DNA of 13,734 nucleotides from CAZEGV01 sp964511645 (lineage in GTDB: Bacteria; Bacteroidota; Bacteroidia; Cytophagales; JAAEPT01). Positions 1 through 8,457 of the stretch are shown here, in pieces. The position numbers were made by a program, and so were the translations under genes. Under the pieces are notes generated by a model that worked only from the letters and a program-made list of their open reading frames with translations, was not told the DNA's origin and made no database searches. The DNA lies in assembly GCA_964511645.1 (NCBI GenBank), contig CAZEGV010000063.1, forward strand, positions 1 to 13,734, read 5' to 3'. The first letter of the stretch is position 1, and every line of letters begins with the position of its first letter.

Positions 1-50
1 AAAAACAATTCAATCTAAATTAGACTCATATTATAGTTAAACTGGTATTA
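1..50 (+). mobile_element. Right end of dispersed palindromic element (copy A, cut by window edge)
   Basis: Positions 1-47 match the last 47 bases of the complete element copy at 12480-12526 at 39 of 47 positions without gaps; the first 18 bases are identical. The segment ends ...CTGGTA followed by TTA (48-50), the same junction as in copy B (ATGGTA then TTA). The outer part is an imperfect inverted match to the left end seen at 12369. Only the right end is inside the window, so this could be the end of a short non-autonomous copy or of a longer element that carries a transposase. The mismatches to copy B mark it as an older or different subfamily member. Confidence 0.8.
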
Positions 51-351
51 ATACTCAGATGTTGTATTAGAATTGTTTCTTTTCCAAAGAATTGGTCACT
101 AAACTACAATAGAAGACCCTTGCAAAATTCTTGTATACCCTCTAAGACCCTTTCGTGACGAAATCATTTTATCAAATGAGGTTTTGACTGTTGAGATTTA
201 TAATGAGCTAGGAGCGTTACTAGAAACTAGGCAAGCTATTGACGGTGAAAAACCTGATTTAGGCAAGCTTAAATCAGGGGCTTATGTATTAAACCTTTAC
301 GGGCATCCTAATTCCAAATTACTTCAGTCAGTAAAGATAATTAAAGAATAA
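51..351 (+). pseudogene. Decayed 3' end of a T9SS-exported protein gene (C-terminal sorting domain)
   Basis: The frame ending with TAA at 349-351 is open only back to 103. It reads as a type-A T9SS sorting domain: KILVYP, then FRDEIIL, TVEIYNELGALL, LKSGAYVLNLYG and a basic tail ending KIIKE. Such domains sit at the extreme C-terminus of secreted Bacteroidota proteins and are recognised by the type IX machinery. The usual VYPNPF box is here VYPLRPF, one residue longer. Upstream, an overlapping frame continuous with the end of repeat copy A (42 to about 174) encodes FPKNWSLNY, resembling the W...Y...C stretch that often precedes the sorting domain. A frameshift between the two frames is therefore likely. 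No start codon or N-terminal domain is visible. The stop lies 2 bp from the convergent stop of the next gene. What the intact protein did cannot be told. Confidence 0.65.
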
Positions 352-353
352 AC

Positions 354-1565
354 TTACCTTACTGCCAGTAAAAGCACAATATCTCGATACTTTAGTTCTG
401 TTTTATCTGCAATATGCTCATTAGTAATAAAACCTTTGTAGCTATATACACCTTTCATGAACCACTCCTTAACAACTATCATCTCTTCAATTCCACCATA
501 TCTTCCAATCTGATTGAGCATAGGAGTAAGGATATAACTCAATGCCTTAGAGGCTGTTCTTGGTGCTCTAGAAGCGATATTAGGCACGCAATAATGGATT
601 ACATCATACTTAATAAACGTAGGCTTATCGTGAGAGGTTAAAGATGAAGTCTCAAAACAACCACCTTCTGTAATGCTTGCATCTATAATCACTGCTTTTT
701 TACGCATTTCGGCTACCATCTCATCTGACACCACACAAATCTGACCGCTATCTGACCGCAAAGCGCCAATCACTACATCTGCTTGTTTAAGCTCTCGGCT
801 CAAGGTATTGGCATCTATAATTGAAGTAAACACCGAGCGTCCAAGGTCTTTTTGCAACCGTCTTAATCTATAATGATGATTATCAAAAACCCGAACTTCT
901 GCTCCTAAAGCATTAGCAACCCTAGCGACCTGCTCACCTACAGTGCCGGCACCTAGTATCACTACTTTTGTTGGTGGAACTCCTGTGGTACCTCCAAAAA
1001 TAATTCCCATTCCATCTTTTGTGCTACTTAGGTATTCTCCTGCTATTGAAATGATGCAATTGCTTGCTATTTCACTCATACTACGCACAATTGGGTTTTG
1101 TCCTTCATTGTCTTCAATATATTCATAACCGATTGCTGTTATTTTTTTTTGTGAGATTGCTTTAATCACTTTAGCATCCATACAGGATAGCTGTATAGCA
1201 GACATCAGAGTGCTCTTCTGAGCCATATAAACTACTTCTTCTGCCTTAGGTGGCTCTACCTTGAGTACAATGTCACATTCAAAAGCTTCTTTTGCAGAGT
1301 AAACAATTTTGGCCCCATTTTCGCTATACAAATAATCTGGGAAGTTAGCAGCATCTCCTGCTCCTGTTTCTATTACTATTTCGTGACCATTGGCAACAAG
1401 TACTCCTACCGATCCTGGGGTTAGGCAGATTCTATTTTCTTGTAATGAGGTTTCTTTTGGGAGTCCTATTAGTAAAAATTGTTTGTCTTTTTGAGTAGCC
1501 AATGCTGATTCTTGCGGGTATAACACACTTTGCTGAATTGCCCCAAAATTATCTTTATTTGCCAT
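354..1565 (-). CDS. Alanine dehydrogenase / transhydrogenase-alpha-like NAD(P)-binding protein
   Basis: This 403-aa protein has the two-domain layout of the AlaDH/PNT family. The N-terminal substrate domain starts near residue 31 (LIGLPKE, then ENRICLTPG) after an extra 30-residue leader. The Rossmann domain has GAGTVG at 205-210 and a likely ribose-binding Asp in RVFDN. Alanine dehydrogenase converts alanine and NAD to pyruvate, ammonia and NADH. The counterparts of substrate-binding Arg15 (R45) and Lys75 (K102) are present. The position of catalytic His96 holds Gln (AIQLS, Q125), and that of Asp270 holds Thr (IDASITEGG, T299). It may therefore not be a true alanine dehydrogenase, although family-level membership is secure. 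Its start overlaps the end of tsaE by 11 nt, so the two are co-translated. I recall this tsaE neighbour as common in Bacteroidota, where it is usually annotated as alanine dehydrogenase. Confidence 0.85.
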   Translation of the reverse strand: MANKDNFGAIQQSVLYPQESALATQKDKQFLLIGLPKETSLQENRICLTPGSVGVLVANGHEIVIETGAGDAANFPDYLYSENGAKIVYSAKEAFECDIVLKVEPPKAEEVVYMAQKSTLMSAIQLSCMDAKVIKAISQKKITAIGYEYIEDNEGQNPIVRSMSEIASNCIISIAGEYLSSTKDGMGIIFGGTTGVPPTKVVILGAGTVGEQVARVANALGAEVRVFDNHHYRLRRLQKDLGRSVFTSIIDANTLSRELKQADVVIGALRSDSGQICVVSDEMVAEMRKKAVIIDASITEGGCFETSSLTSHDKPTFIKYDVIHYCVPNIASRAPRTASKALSYILTPMLNQIGRYGGIEEMIVVKEWFMKGVYSYKGFITNEHIADKTELKYRDIVLLLAVR

Positions 1566-1971
1566 ATCTCTGTATTTTTAAAGTACGCATGGAAGTATCT
1601 TCAATATTAATCTTAACTACTATATACTTCTCAGGAATAAAACTAGGGATTTTAGATGCCCACTCTATCAAGCAATAATTTGGCGAATAGAAATACTCCT
1701 CTACACCAATATTTTCTGCTTCTAACTCATTATCTATTCTGTAAAAATCAAAATGATAAATAGTTCCTACTTGAGTAGAATAATATTCATTTACAATAGA
1801 AAAAGTTGGACTACTTACATGATCTTCTACCTGCCAACCCTCACATAAAGCTTTGATAAGTGTTGTCTTTCCTGCACCCATTTCAGCATCAAAGATCCAA
1901 ACATTATAATCCTTGCACTCTTCTCGAAGATATTTAACCACTTCATTTATAGATGATAGTGAATATTCCAT
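1555..1971 (-). CDS. tsaE: TsaE, ATPase of tRNA threonylcarbamoyladenosine (t6A37) synthesis
   Basis: This 138-aa cytosolic P-loop protein has normal length for TsaE (YjeE). TsaE binds the TsaB-TsaD complex and its ATP hydrolysis resets the enzyme during formation of t6A at position 37 of ANN-decoding tRNAs. Motifs seen are Walker A AEMGAGKTT (29-37), the switch region SSPTFSIVNEY (53-63), HFDFYR (73-78) and the family-typical IEWASK (102-107). The first Walker-A glycine found in most homologues (G-E-M-G) is Ala here; the GKTT core is intact. The start ATG shares its A with the stop codon of the upstream OmpA-family gene (TAATG), and the gene's end overlaps the alanine-dehydrogenase-like gene. 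Translational coupling of all three is likely. Confidence 0.95.
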   Translation of the reverse strand: MEYSLSSINEVVKYLREECKDYNVWIFDAEMGAGKTTLIKALCEGWQVEDHVSSPTFSIVNEYYSTQVGTIYHFDFYRIDNELEAENIGVEEYFYSPNYCLIEWASKIPSFIPEKYIVVKINIEDTSMRTLKIQRYGK

Positions 1972-3866
1972 TATTTAATGTCTAATATCCTAAACTCTAT
2001 TCTTCTATTTTTTGCCTTCCCCTCTTGTGTATCATTGCTCACAACTGGCCTAGCTTCTCCGTAGCCTTTATAATTAAGTTGCTTAATCGGCACTCCTTTT
2101 TTAAGTAAATAGTCATACACAGATTTTGCACGATTTTTAGACAAAAGTAAATTATCTCCCACTTTTCCAGTGTTATCTGTATGTCCGTCTATTCGGATAA
2201 TTATGTTAGGATAGCTAGATAAAAAGTTACTCATAAAGTTCAGTTCTGTAAACGATTTACTTTGTAAAGTATAACTTCCTGATTCAAAAAAAATGTTTTT
2301 AAGAACAACAACAGATGTATTAGCTATCAAAGGTTGAAGTTCTACAATTAATCCCTCTTGCTTTACCCTACCATTTTTTAGTTCAAAATTTTCTGAATGA
2401 GGAAGGTACTCTCTTTTTTCAACCCACATCATATATTCTTTCCCTCGTGTTAATACAACGCTGTAACCCCCCGTTTGAGTATCCGACGTTACTTGAGCAA
2501 TAGTATCTTTAGTATTTAAATCAAGAATAATAACTGAAGCTTTAATCGCTTCTTTTGTTTTGGCATCTATCACTTTTCCGCTAAGGGACATACTTCTGTT
2601 TTTAGGGCTTAATACTTTAGGCATTTCAAAACTATAAATCTTAGAGGATGCTACACGCTTATCTTTAGTAAACTTCTCATAATAAGCTGTTTCGGAATCA
2701 GTAGTTATAAATAGTGACCCTTCATTGTCTTTAGTGTTAATCGGATAACCCAAATTTTGTATCGCTAACCATTTTCCATTTACCTTATCTGAATAAAACA
2801 AATCATAACCGCCATAACCATAATGCCCTGAAGAGGCAAAATATATACGTTCATTACCGGCATGTAAAAAAGGGGTTACTTCATTATATGATGTGTTAAT
2901 AGAGCTTCCCAAATTCTTAGGTGTTGACCAGTTTCCACTTTGATTTTTTTTTGTGAAATAAATATCGAAACCACCATATCCCCCCTTACGGTTAGACGAG
3001 AATAACATCGACCGACCATCAGCCGATAATGATGCTTCAGAGTCCCAACCCCCAGAATTTACTTGTGTTAAGTTCTTAGGTACAGACCACTCATTGTTTT
3101 GTGAATAAGAAATGTATAAATCACAACTATTTTTTTTGTTACAGCGTGTAAATACTAATGTTTTTCCATCTCCAGATATACTTGCCATTCCTTCATTATT
3201 TTCGGTATTGATATTGGCAGATATTTCTGTACTCATTTCCCATTCATTATTTGTTTTATGAGAAATATAAATATTTTCATCTGGTTGTTTATTCGTTCTG
3301 GCACAATAGACAATTGTTTGAGCATTTGAGGTAAGTACTGGTCTGCTATTATGAGGAAATCTATTGATGTTTGATAGGCTTAATGCTTGAGGATTAAATA
3401 CCAAAGGGTGTTTTATTCCTTTTGTAGCGTATTGAGATGAGTTTAAATAATAATTAAATCGTTTAAACTTTTTATTATCTATTTGTTCAAAAAGAGAGGT
3501 CGCTTGTTGATAATTACCTTCTTTGAAGTAGATTTTCCCTAATTGAAATCGAGATTCATCAGCACTTTGTTTACTTTCATTTATTTCAATTATTTTTTGA
3601 TGACATTTTTTGATTTTCAAATTATACTCACCTGATAAAAGGTTCATTGTAGTATAGGCATTTACTAATCCTTGATATGCTTTTTCACAGTTTTCATCTG
3701 CTTTGATAGATTCTCTATATAATGCGATTCCAGTATCATAATCTCTATTACGAATGGCTACTTTTGCTTGTTGATACTTTTTTAATGCTTTTTTATTTTT
3801 ACAAGATTGTCCTTGTGCTAAGCACATTGTAAATAACACTAATAGTAGAAAAATTACTCTCATCAT
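1971..3866 (-). CDS. PorE-like protein: TPR, PD40 propeller, CRD and OmpA C-terminal domain
   Basis: This 631-aa exported protein begins with a hydrophobic signal peptide (residues 1 to about 17-20). TPR-like helices follow at about 27-130. A PD40/WD40-like propeller spans about 165-415, with repeated blocks such as SGDGKTLVFT, SADGRSMLFSSNR and a GYGGYDLFYSD block. A carboxypeptidase-regulatory-like domain (LSGKVIDAKTKEAIKASV) covers about 427-510. An OmpA peptidoglycan-binding domain covers about 520-630, with the Asp and Arg contacts in GHTDNTG and LSKNRAKSV. This order matches PorE (PG1058) of Porphyromonas gingivalis, which anchors the type IX secretion apparatus to peptidoglycan. Several paralogues with the same architecture usually exist in one genome, so PorE itself is not proven. 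No clear lipobox is visible (Cys15 follows FTM), whereas PorE is reported as a lipoprotein. ATG at 3863 is an equally good start. Confidence 0.88.
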   Translation of the reverse strand: MMRVIFLLLVLFTMCLAQGQSCKNKKALKKYQQAKVAIRNRDYDTGIALYRESIKADENCEKAYQGLVNAYTTMNLLSGEYNLKIKKCHQKIIEINESKQSADESRFQLGKIYFKEGNYQQATSLFEQIDNKKFKRFNYYLNSSQYATKGIKHPLVFNPQALSLSNINRFPHNSRPVLTSNAQTIVYCARTNKQPDENIYISHKTNNEWEMSTEISANINTENNEGMASISGDGKTLVFTRCNKKNSCDLYISYSQNNEWSVPKNLTQVNSGGWDSEASLSADGRSMLFSSNRKGGYGGFDIYFTKKNQSGNWSTPKNLGSSINTSYNEVTPFLHAGNERIYFASSGHYGYGGYDLFYSDKVNGKWLAIQNLGYPINTKDNEGSLFITTDSETAYYEKFTKDKRVASSKIYSFEMPKVLSPKNRSMSLSGKVIDAKTKEAIKASVIILDLNTKDTIAQVTSDTQTGGYSVVLTRGKEYMMWVEKREYLPHSENFELKNGRVKQEGLIVELQPLIANTSVVVLKNIFFESGSYTLQSKSFTELNFMSNFLSSYPNIIIRIDGHTDNTGKVGDNLLLSKNRAKSVYDYLLKKGVPIKQLNYKGYGEARPVVSNDTQEGKAKNRRIEFRILDIK

Positions 3867-3911
3867 TTAATTAAGGTTTCAAAAAGAAAAAACTTCAATT
3901 TATCTCTTAGT

Positions 3912-3919
3912 CAAATATA
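3912..3919 (-). promoter_or_regulatory. Putative Bacteroidota -7 promoter box (TATATTTG)
   Basis: The minus strand reads TATATTTG, a full match to the Bacteroidota -7 consensus TAnnTTTG, about 46 nt before the start codon of the PorE-like gene. No convincing TTG -33 box is seen. The box lies in the 119-bp gap between the helicase and the PorE-like gene. It suggests the porE-like/tsaE/ald-like trio has its own promoter even though it could also receive read-through from the helicase operon. Confidence 0.45.
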
Positions 3920-3985
3920 ACTATATTAAGTTTAATTTCTGCTTTTAAAGGCTAAGTTTTTCGTAGTTATTGGGGTTATATCATT

Positions 3986-5257
3986 TCACCTTTTCTTTTT
4001 TTTCTTCTTTTCCGATTTTGGTTTCCTACGGTGGAATGCTCCTTTGTAAGTTGGGTCTTCTTTTCTTTTGACCCAATCCAATCCTCTAGCAATAGAGTGT
4101 GCTTCTTCTTTTTCTGTTTCGGGGAATACTAAGCCTACTGGGATAGTTTTTTGATTTATTTTTGATTTGATAAATTCTTCAATTCTACGTAGATGCCAAG
4201 TTTCTGGCTCATTGGTAAAAGAGATGGCACGACCTATTTGTTCTGCTCGCCCAGTACGCCCTATTCGGTGTACGTAGTTGACATAATCTCTGGTAGGAAG
4301 CTCAAAATTAATCACATGAGAGACTCCTTTTATGTCGATTCCTCTTGCTGACACATCTGTTGCGACAAGGGTTCTTACCTCGCCTGACTCAAATGCTTTA
4401 ATAGAGTTGATTCGAGCATTTTGCCCTTTGTTGGAATGTATAACTCGTACTCCCCCTGCTAATTTTCGGTCTACAAACTTACCTATATTGTCTGCGGAGG
4501 CTTTGGTGTTTGTAAAGACCAATACTTTAGAAAACTCTTCTTCATCGTCCAGTAGATGCTGTAAAAGCAATATCTTAGACATAAAGTTGGGTACTTGATA
4601 ATGGTATTGCGTAATATTATCAACTGTAGTGGCTTGTGGGGCTACTTCTATTCGTTTGGGGAATTCGAGAAAATCTTTTGAGAGTTCTTCTACTCTGTCC
4701 GAGAATGTTGCGGAGAATAGCATGTTCTGTCTTTTGTGAGGGATAACTTCCAGCAAGGAATTAATTTGTTGCATAAACCCCATCTCTAGTAGTTTATCTG
4801 CCTCATCTAGTACCATTGTAGTGAGTCTTTTTACAGGGATTTCTCCACGTAAGTACAAGTCCATAAACCTCCCTGTGGTCGCTACAATAATGTCACAACC
4901 TTCTTGTATTTTTTCTATCTGTACTTTAGCACCTACTCCTCCGTAAATGGAAACCATTCTAAGGTCTGAGTATTTATTAAGTGCTTCAAAATGTTCTTCT
5001 ACTTGTAGTACAAGTTCTTTGGTTGGCACCAAAATGATAGCACGTGGTATTGTTCCCTGTGCGTATTTTAGTTTCACCAAAATCGGTAATACATAAGCGG
5101 CGGTTTTTCCTGTGCCAGTAGGTGCAATACCAATCACATCATAACCTCCCAACAAAAGAGGTATAGCCTGTTTTTGAATGGCGGTAGGAGTTGTCCACTC
5201 TAAGTCCTCAATCGCAGAGGATATTTGTTTGTTGAAAGAAAAAGATTGAAAAGACAT
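3986..5257 (-). CDS. DEAD-box ATP-dependent RNA helicase (RhlE-like)
   Basis: This 423-aa cytosolic helicase unwinds structured RNA in ribosome assembly, mRNA decay or cold adaptation. All family motifs are present: Q motif TPTAIQKQAIP, motif I APTGTGKT (45-52), Ia PTKELVLQV, GG in IYGGVG, II DEAD (151-154), III SAT (182-184), IV VFTNTK, V TDVSARGID and VI HRIGRTGR. Motif Ib reads TTGRFMD where most family members have TPGR. The tail is strongly basic and ends in a run of lysines, a common RNA-binding extension. The start fits the family's usual MSF-SF beginning. The gene begins 3 nt after the stop of the DUF2723 gene, so the two form an operon. RhlE subtype is an inference from overall appearance. 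Confidence 0.93.
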   Translation of the reverse strand: MSFQSFSFNKQISSAIEDLEWTTPTAIQKQAIPLLLGGYDVIGIAPTGTGKTAAYVLPILVKLKYAQGTIPRAIILVPTKELVLQVEEHFEALNKYSDLRMVSIYGGVGAKVQIEKIQEGCDIIVATTGRFMDLYLRGEIPVKRLTTMVLDEADKLLEMGFMQQINSLLEVIPHKRQNMLFSATFSDRVEELSKDFLEFPKRIEVAPQATTVDNITQYHYQVPNFMSKILLLQHLLDDEEEFSKVLVFTNTKASADNIGKFVDRKLAGGVRVIHSNKGQNARINSIKAFESGEVRTLVATDVSARGIDIKGVSHVINFELPTRDYVNYVHRIGRTGRAEQIGRAISFTNEPETWHLRRIEEFIKSKINQKTIPVGLVFPETEKEEAHSIARGLDWVKRKEDPTYKGAFHRRKPKSEKKKKKKR

Positions 5258-5260
5258 TAA

Positions 5261-8200
5261 TTAAGGTCGTTTTGCTAGACTACTATAACGGTCAATGTCT
5301 CCTCTGATTTGAGCCAAAGCATCTTCTAATACTTTTTTATCTTCTTCTTTTTCTCGCTGAAGCATCCCAATACAGCTATTGCCTAAGCTTTGCAAACCTG
5401 ACAGTTCTCTGTAAAATTCATATCCACTTGTTTTACCATTTTCTAACCTATAATCTAGGTCTCTTTGGAATCTCTTATGTAAACGGGTCAAGAGGTTAAT
5501 GGCTCTCTTGTGTTTTCCTGCAACATATAGAAGTTGAGGTGCACCTGTCATATCTTCTGCAAAAGGAATAGATGCGTCTGGTATGTTTTCTTCTACAAAA
5601 TCAATTGCTTCCACAACTTTATCAAACTTTCCTTGACGAGCCATTGCGGTAGCATATCGCATATAATGCCTTCTTTGCATTGATACATGCAAAGGAAACT
5701 CACTAGTATAACTACGGGTAGAATCTTTGAGTCCTCTAAACTCAAATTTACGGAAAAGATTATCGTACATCGCAGGTTCATTTACGACATCTTCTTTTTG
5801 ACCGTGTTGCACTGGAGTTAACCTATATGATAAGCCTTCAAGGATTAAGTAATCATCCAACCCTAAATACTCAGCTGGGCTAATTCCTGTAGAGAAATAT
5901 ACTGGACGCTTCCAACCATCCTTCATAATTGTAGAAATCATGTCTAGCATAATCAAATGTTTTTTATCAAGCGAATTAGCATTGATTTTCCATGTAATAG
6001 TAGGAGTAACCAATCGTGTTAATTCTTTAGGAATCATTGGATGTTCTCCTCTAGTGATTCTCGCTTTTTCTTCTATCATCATTGCAGTAGAATCATAAGA
6101 AACAAACCAATTTTTAGAATTAAATAAAGCGTTATAACCTCTTCCCATTACACGATGATCATTGTTCATAACAGCCTTCATATACCCTCTTACCGACATC
6201 ATTCTGTCTTCTTTCTTTCCGTTTTTATCTTGATAATAAAGACGGTCATTTGTCCCTTCTTGGTAATATTTCTTAGGTAATTGTATTGGTAATCCTTCTG
6301 ACTTATGAGCTTTGCGCTTCATTTGATCTATATACCAATCTGTGTTTAGCAAGCTCAAGTTACAAATACGTACATCTGTTCTGAAACCTTCTACTTCTTG
6401 CAAGTACCATAATGGAAAGGTGTCATTATCCCCTCCTGTAAATAATATTGCATTTGGTGCACAAGATTCTAACATGTTTTTACCTTGGTCAATAGAGAAG
6501 TATCTACCTGAACGATCGTGATCGTCCCAACCCTGAACGGCCATAATAGTAGGTACACAACTGGAAACTAATACTGCTACTCCTAAGGCTAAGGATGCTC
6601 CTGTTTTTAATCGGGTTCTTAAAGTGTCCCAAATTGCTAAACAGCCTAAGCCAATCCAAATAGCAAAAGCATAATAAGACCCTACATAGGCATAATCACG
6701 CTCACGAGGTTCGTTAGGTGGTGTGTTTAGATAAATCAACACGGCTAACCCTGTAAAGAAAAATAATAAACCGATGATTACAGTTTCTTTTTCGTCTTTA
6801 TAAGCATGAAAAACAAGTCCTATTAATCCTAAAATAAGAGGTATGGCATAATAGCTATTTCTGGCTTTACTTTGAGACAATACTGGTAGACTCTCATTAT
6901 CTGCCGCTCCCCACAATACTCCATCACCTTTTATCTGTCCTTCTCTTCCTACAAAATTCCAACCAAAATACCTCCAATACCACTGCCCAAGTTGTACTTG
7001 AAAAAAGAATTTTATGTTTTGTGAAAATGTAGGAATTGTACCTTCAATATAATTAGGGTCATCTTTTTTCAGAAAGCTTATATAAGCTCGTTTGTGATCA
7101 TCTCTTTGACTGTGCATTCTTGGGAATAAACTAATCTCTGCCTTATTGTATTTATATTGAACTTGCTCTTTGTACACTACATATTTACCATTTTCTCCTT
7201 TTTTATACTTTTTTATTTTTTTGTCTTTATACCCAATTGGATTTACAGTAAACTGTGCACCAGTCAGGATAGGAGAAGAACCATATTGCTCACGCTTTAG
7301 ATAGGACACAAATTGTGGTACTGCTTCTGGATTGTTCTCATCAATGATAGGATTCTGATTAGACCTAATCATAATAATTCCGTAAGGCATATAGCCCAAC
7401 ATGATAAATGTAATACTCAACATTACAAGATTCATCAGCTTCTTATTCTTCTGGTATGAGTAGTAAGTACCATAAGTCATTCCTCCAGCTAATAAAAACA
7501 GAAAAAAGTAAATTCCAGAGTTAAAGCCCATGCCTAATGAGTTAACAAAGAATTTCTCAAATCCCCACGAGAGACTTGGTATTTGCTGTATAACAATAAT
7601 CAAGACAAAAAATAAGATAAAAACACTAATACCCAAAGTAGCAACCACACCTTTAGCATCTATTTTTTTATACTTTCTAAAATAATAAATAAGACCTAAA
7701 GCGGGGAGCGTAAGTAAGATTAACAAATGGACTCCTGTAGAAAGACCTATAACAAATGCTGCTGCTAGTAGCCAACGATCAGCATCAGGGTTTTCTGCAG
7801 CTCTCTCCCATTTGAGCATTACCCAAACAATTAACGCTGTAAATAATGATGACATCGCATAAACCTCTGCTTCTCCTGCCGAAAACCAAAATGAATCGCT
7901 AAATGTATAAGCCAAAGCTGCAATTAATCCACTAAACTGAATGGCTAAAGTCTCTACAAAAGTAGGTTCAACGTCTGTAATGCCTTTTTGTACAATCTTG
8001 CGAGCAATCATCGTTACCGTCCAATGCAAAAATAATATAGTAACAGCACTAGATACTACCGATAGCATATTGACCCAATAAGCAATTTGATCTACTGTTG
8101 GAGAAAGTAAAGAAAATAATCTTCCTAAAATCATAAACAACGGTGCTCCAGGTGGGTGAGGTACTTGTAATTTTTCTGCACAGGCAATAAATTCACCGCA

Positions 8201-8305
8201 ATCCCAAAAACTAGCCACTTCTTCTACCGTAAGTACATAGACTATCATGGCAATCAAAAATGCTAGCCAACCGAATAGATTATTAATATTTTTATATGAT
8301 TTCAT
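5261..8305 (-). CDS. DUF2723 / GT117-type membrane protein (O-mannosyltransferase-like, TMEM260 family)
   Basis: This large protein (1014 aa from the chosen start) has about 12 predicted membrane segments. Eight lie in the first third and four after a periplasmic-looking loop. A soluble C-terminal part of about 400 residues follows. The first loop carries FWDCGEF and VPHPPGAP, the signature of the DUF2723 family; an acidic residue there would match the catalytic loop of GT-C glycosyltransferases. The C-terminal half has the family block GGDNDTFPLWY followed by EVEG. The eukaryotic homologue TMEM260 is a protein O-mannosyltransferase; the bacterial donor and target are not established. The frame is open to an ATG at 8350, but Met16 (8303-8305) starts MKSYKNINN directly before the first membrane helix, so I chose 8305. 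The next gene, the helicase, starts 3 nt after its stop. Confidence 0.9.
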   Translation of the reverse strand: MKSYKNINNLFGWLAFLIAMIVYVLTVEEVASFWDCGEFIACAEKLQVPHPPGAPLFMILGRLFSLLSPTVDQIAYWVNMLSVVSSAVTILFLHWTVTMIARKIVQKGITDVEPTFVETLAIQFSGLIAALAYTFSDSFWFSAGEAEVYAMSSLFTALIVWVMLKWERAAENPDADRWLLAAAFVIGLSTGVHLLILLTLPALGLIYYFRKYKKIDAKGVVATLGISVFILFFVLIIVIQQIPSLSWGFEKFFVNSLGMGFNSGIYFFLFLLAGGMTYGTYYSYQKNKKLMNLVMLSITFIMLGYMPYGIIMIRSNQNPIIDENNPEAVPQFVSYLKREQYGSSPILTGAQFTVNPIGYKDKKIKKYKKGENGKYVVYKEQVQYKYNKAEISLFPRMHSQRDDHKRAYISFLKKDDPNYIEGTIPTFSQNIKFFFQVQLGQWYWRYFGWNFVGREGQIKGDGVLWGAADNESLPVLSQSKARNSYYAIPLILGLIGLVFHAYKDEKETVIIGLLFFFTGLAVLIYLNTPPNEPRERDYAYVGSYYAFAIWIGLGCLAIWDTLRTRLKTGASLALGVAVLVSSCVPTIMAVQGWDDHDRSGRYFSIDQGKNMLESCAPNAILFTGGDNDTFPLWYLQEVEGFRTDVRICNLSLLNTDWYIDQMKRKAHKSEGLPIQLPKKYYQEGTNDRLYYQDKNGKKEDRMMSVRGYMKAVMNNDHRVMGRGYNALFNSKNWFVSYDSTAMMIEEKARITRGEHPMIPKELTRLVTPTITWKINANSLDKKHLIMLDMISTIMKDGWKRPVYFSTGISPAEYLGLDDYLILEGLSYRLTPVQHGQKEDVVNEPAMYDNLFRKFEFRGLKDSTRSYTSEFPLHVSMQRRHYMRYATAMARQGKFDKVVEAIDFVEENIPDASIPFAEDMTGAPQLLYVAGKHKRAINLLTRLHKRFQRDLDYRLENGKTSGYEFYRELSGLQSLGNSCIGMLQREKEEDKKVLEDALAQIRGDIDRYSSLAKRP

Positions 8306-8441
8306 CTCTAAAGTGTTTTTCAAAACGTAAATTATTTGAATTTTTGGCAATTGACAAGTAAACGCCCAAATCTTTAAAGAATTGTTTTATTATATCGTTT
8401 AGTTTTTACTTACAAAGTGACTTTTATCTAAAAAAGCTCAT

Positions 8442-8449
8442 TATATTTG
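8442..8449 (+). promoter_or_regulatory. Putative -7 promoter box (TATATTTG) almost abutting the start codon
   Basis: TATATTTG matches the Bacteroidota -7 consensus TAnnTTTG exactly. It ends only 8 nt before the ATG at 8458, so transcription would begin at or just before the start codon. No clear TTG -33 element is seen in the expected region, which lowers confidence. Confidence 0.45.
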
Positions 8450-8457
8450 CTTTTATT

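Noticed and set aside
8306..8350. Upstream ATG at 8350 as start of the DUF2723 protein
   Set aside because: The extra 15 residues are not membrane-like or family-typical, and Met16 directly precedes the first helix in the normal family position.
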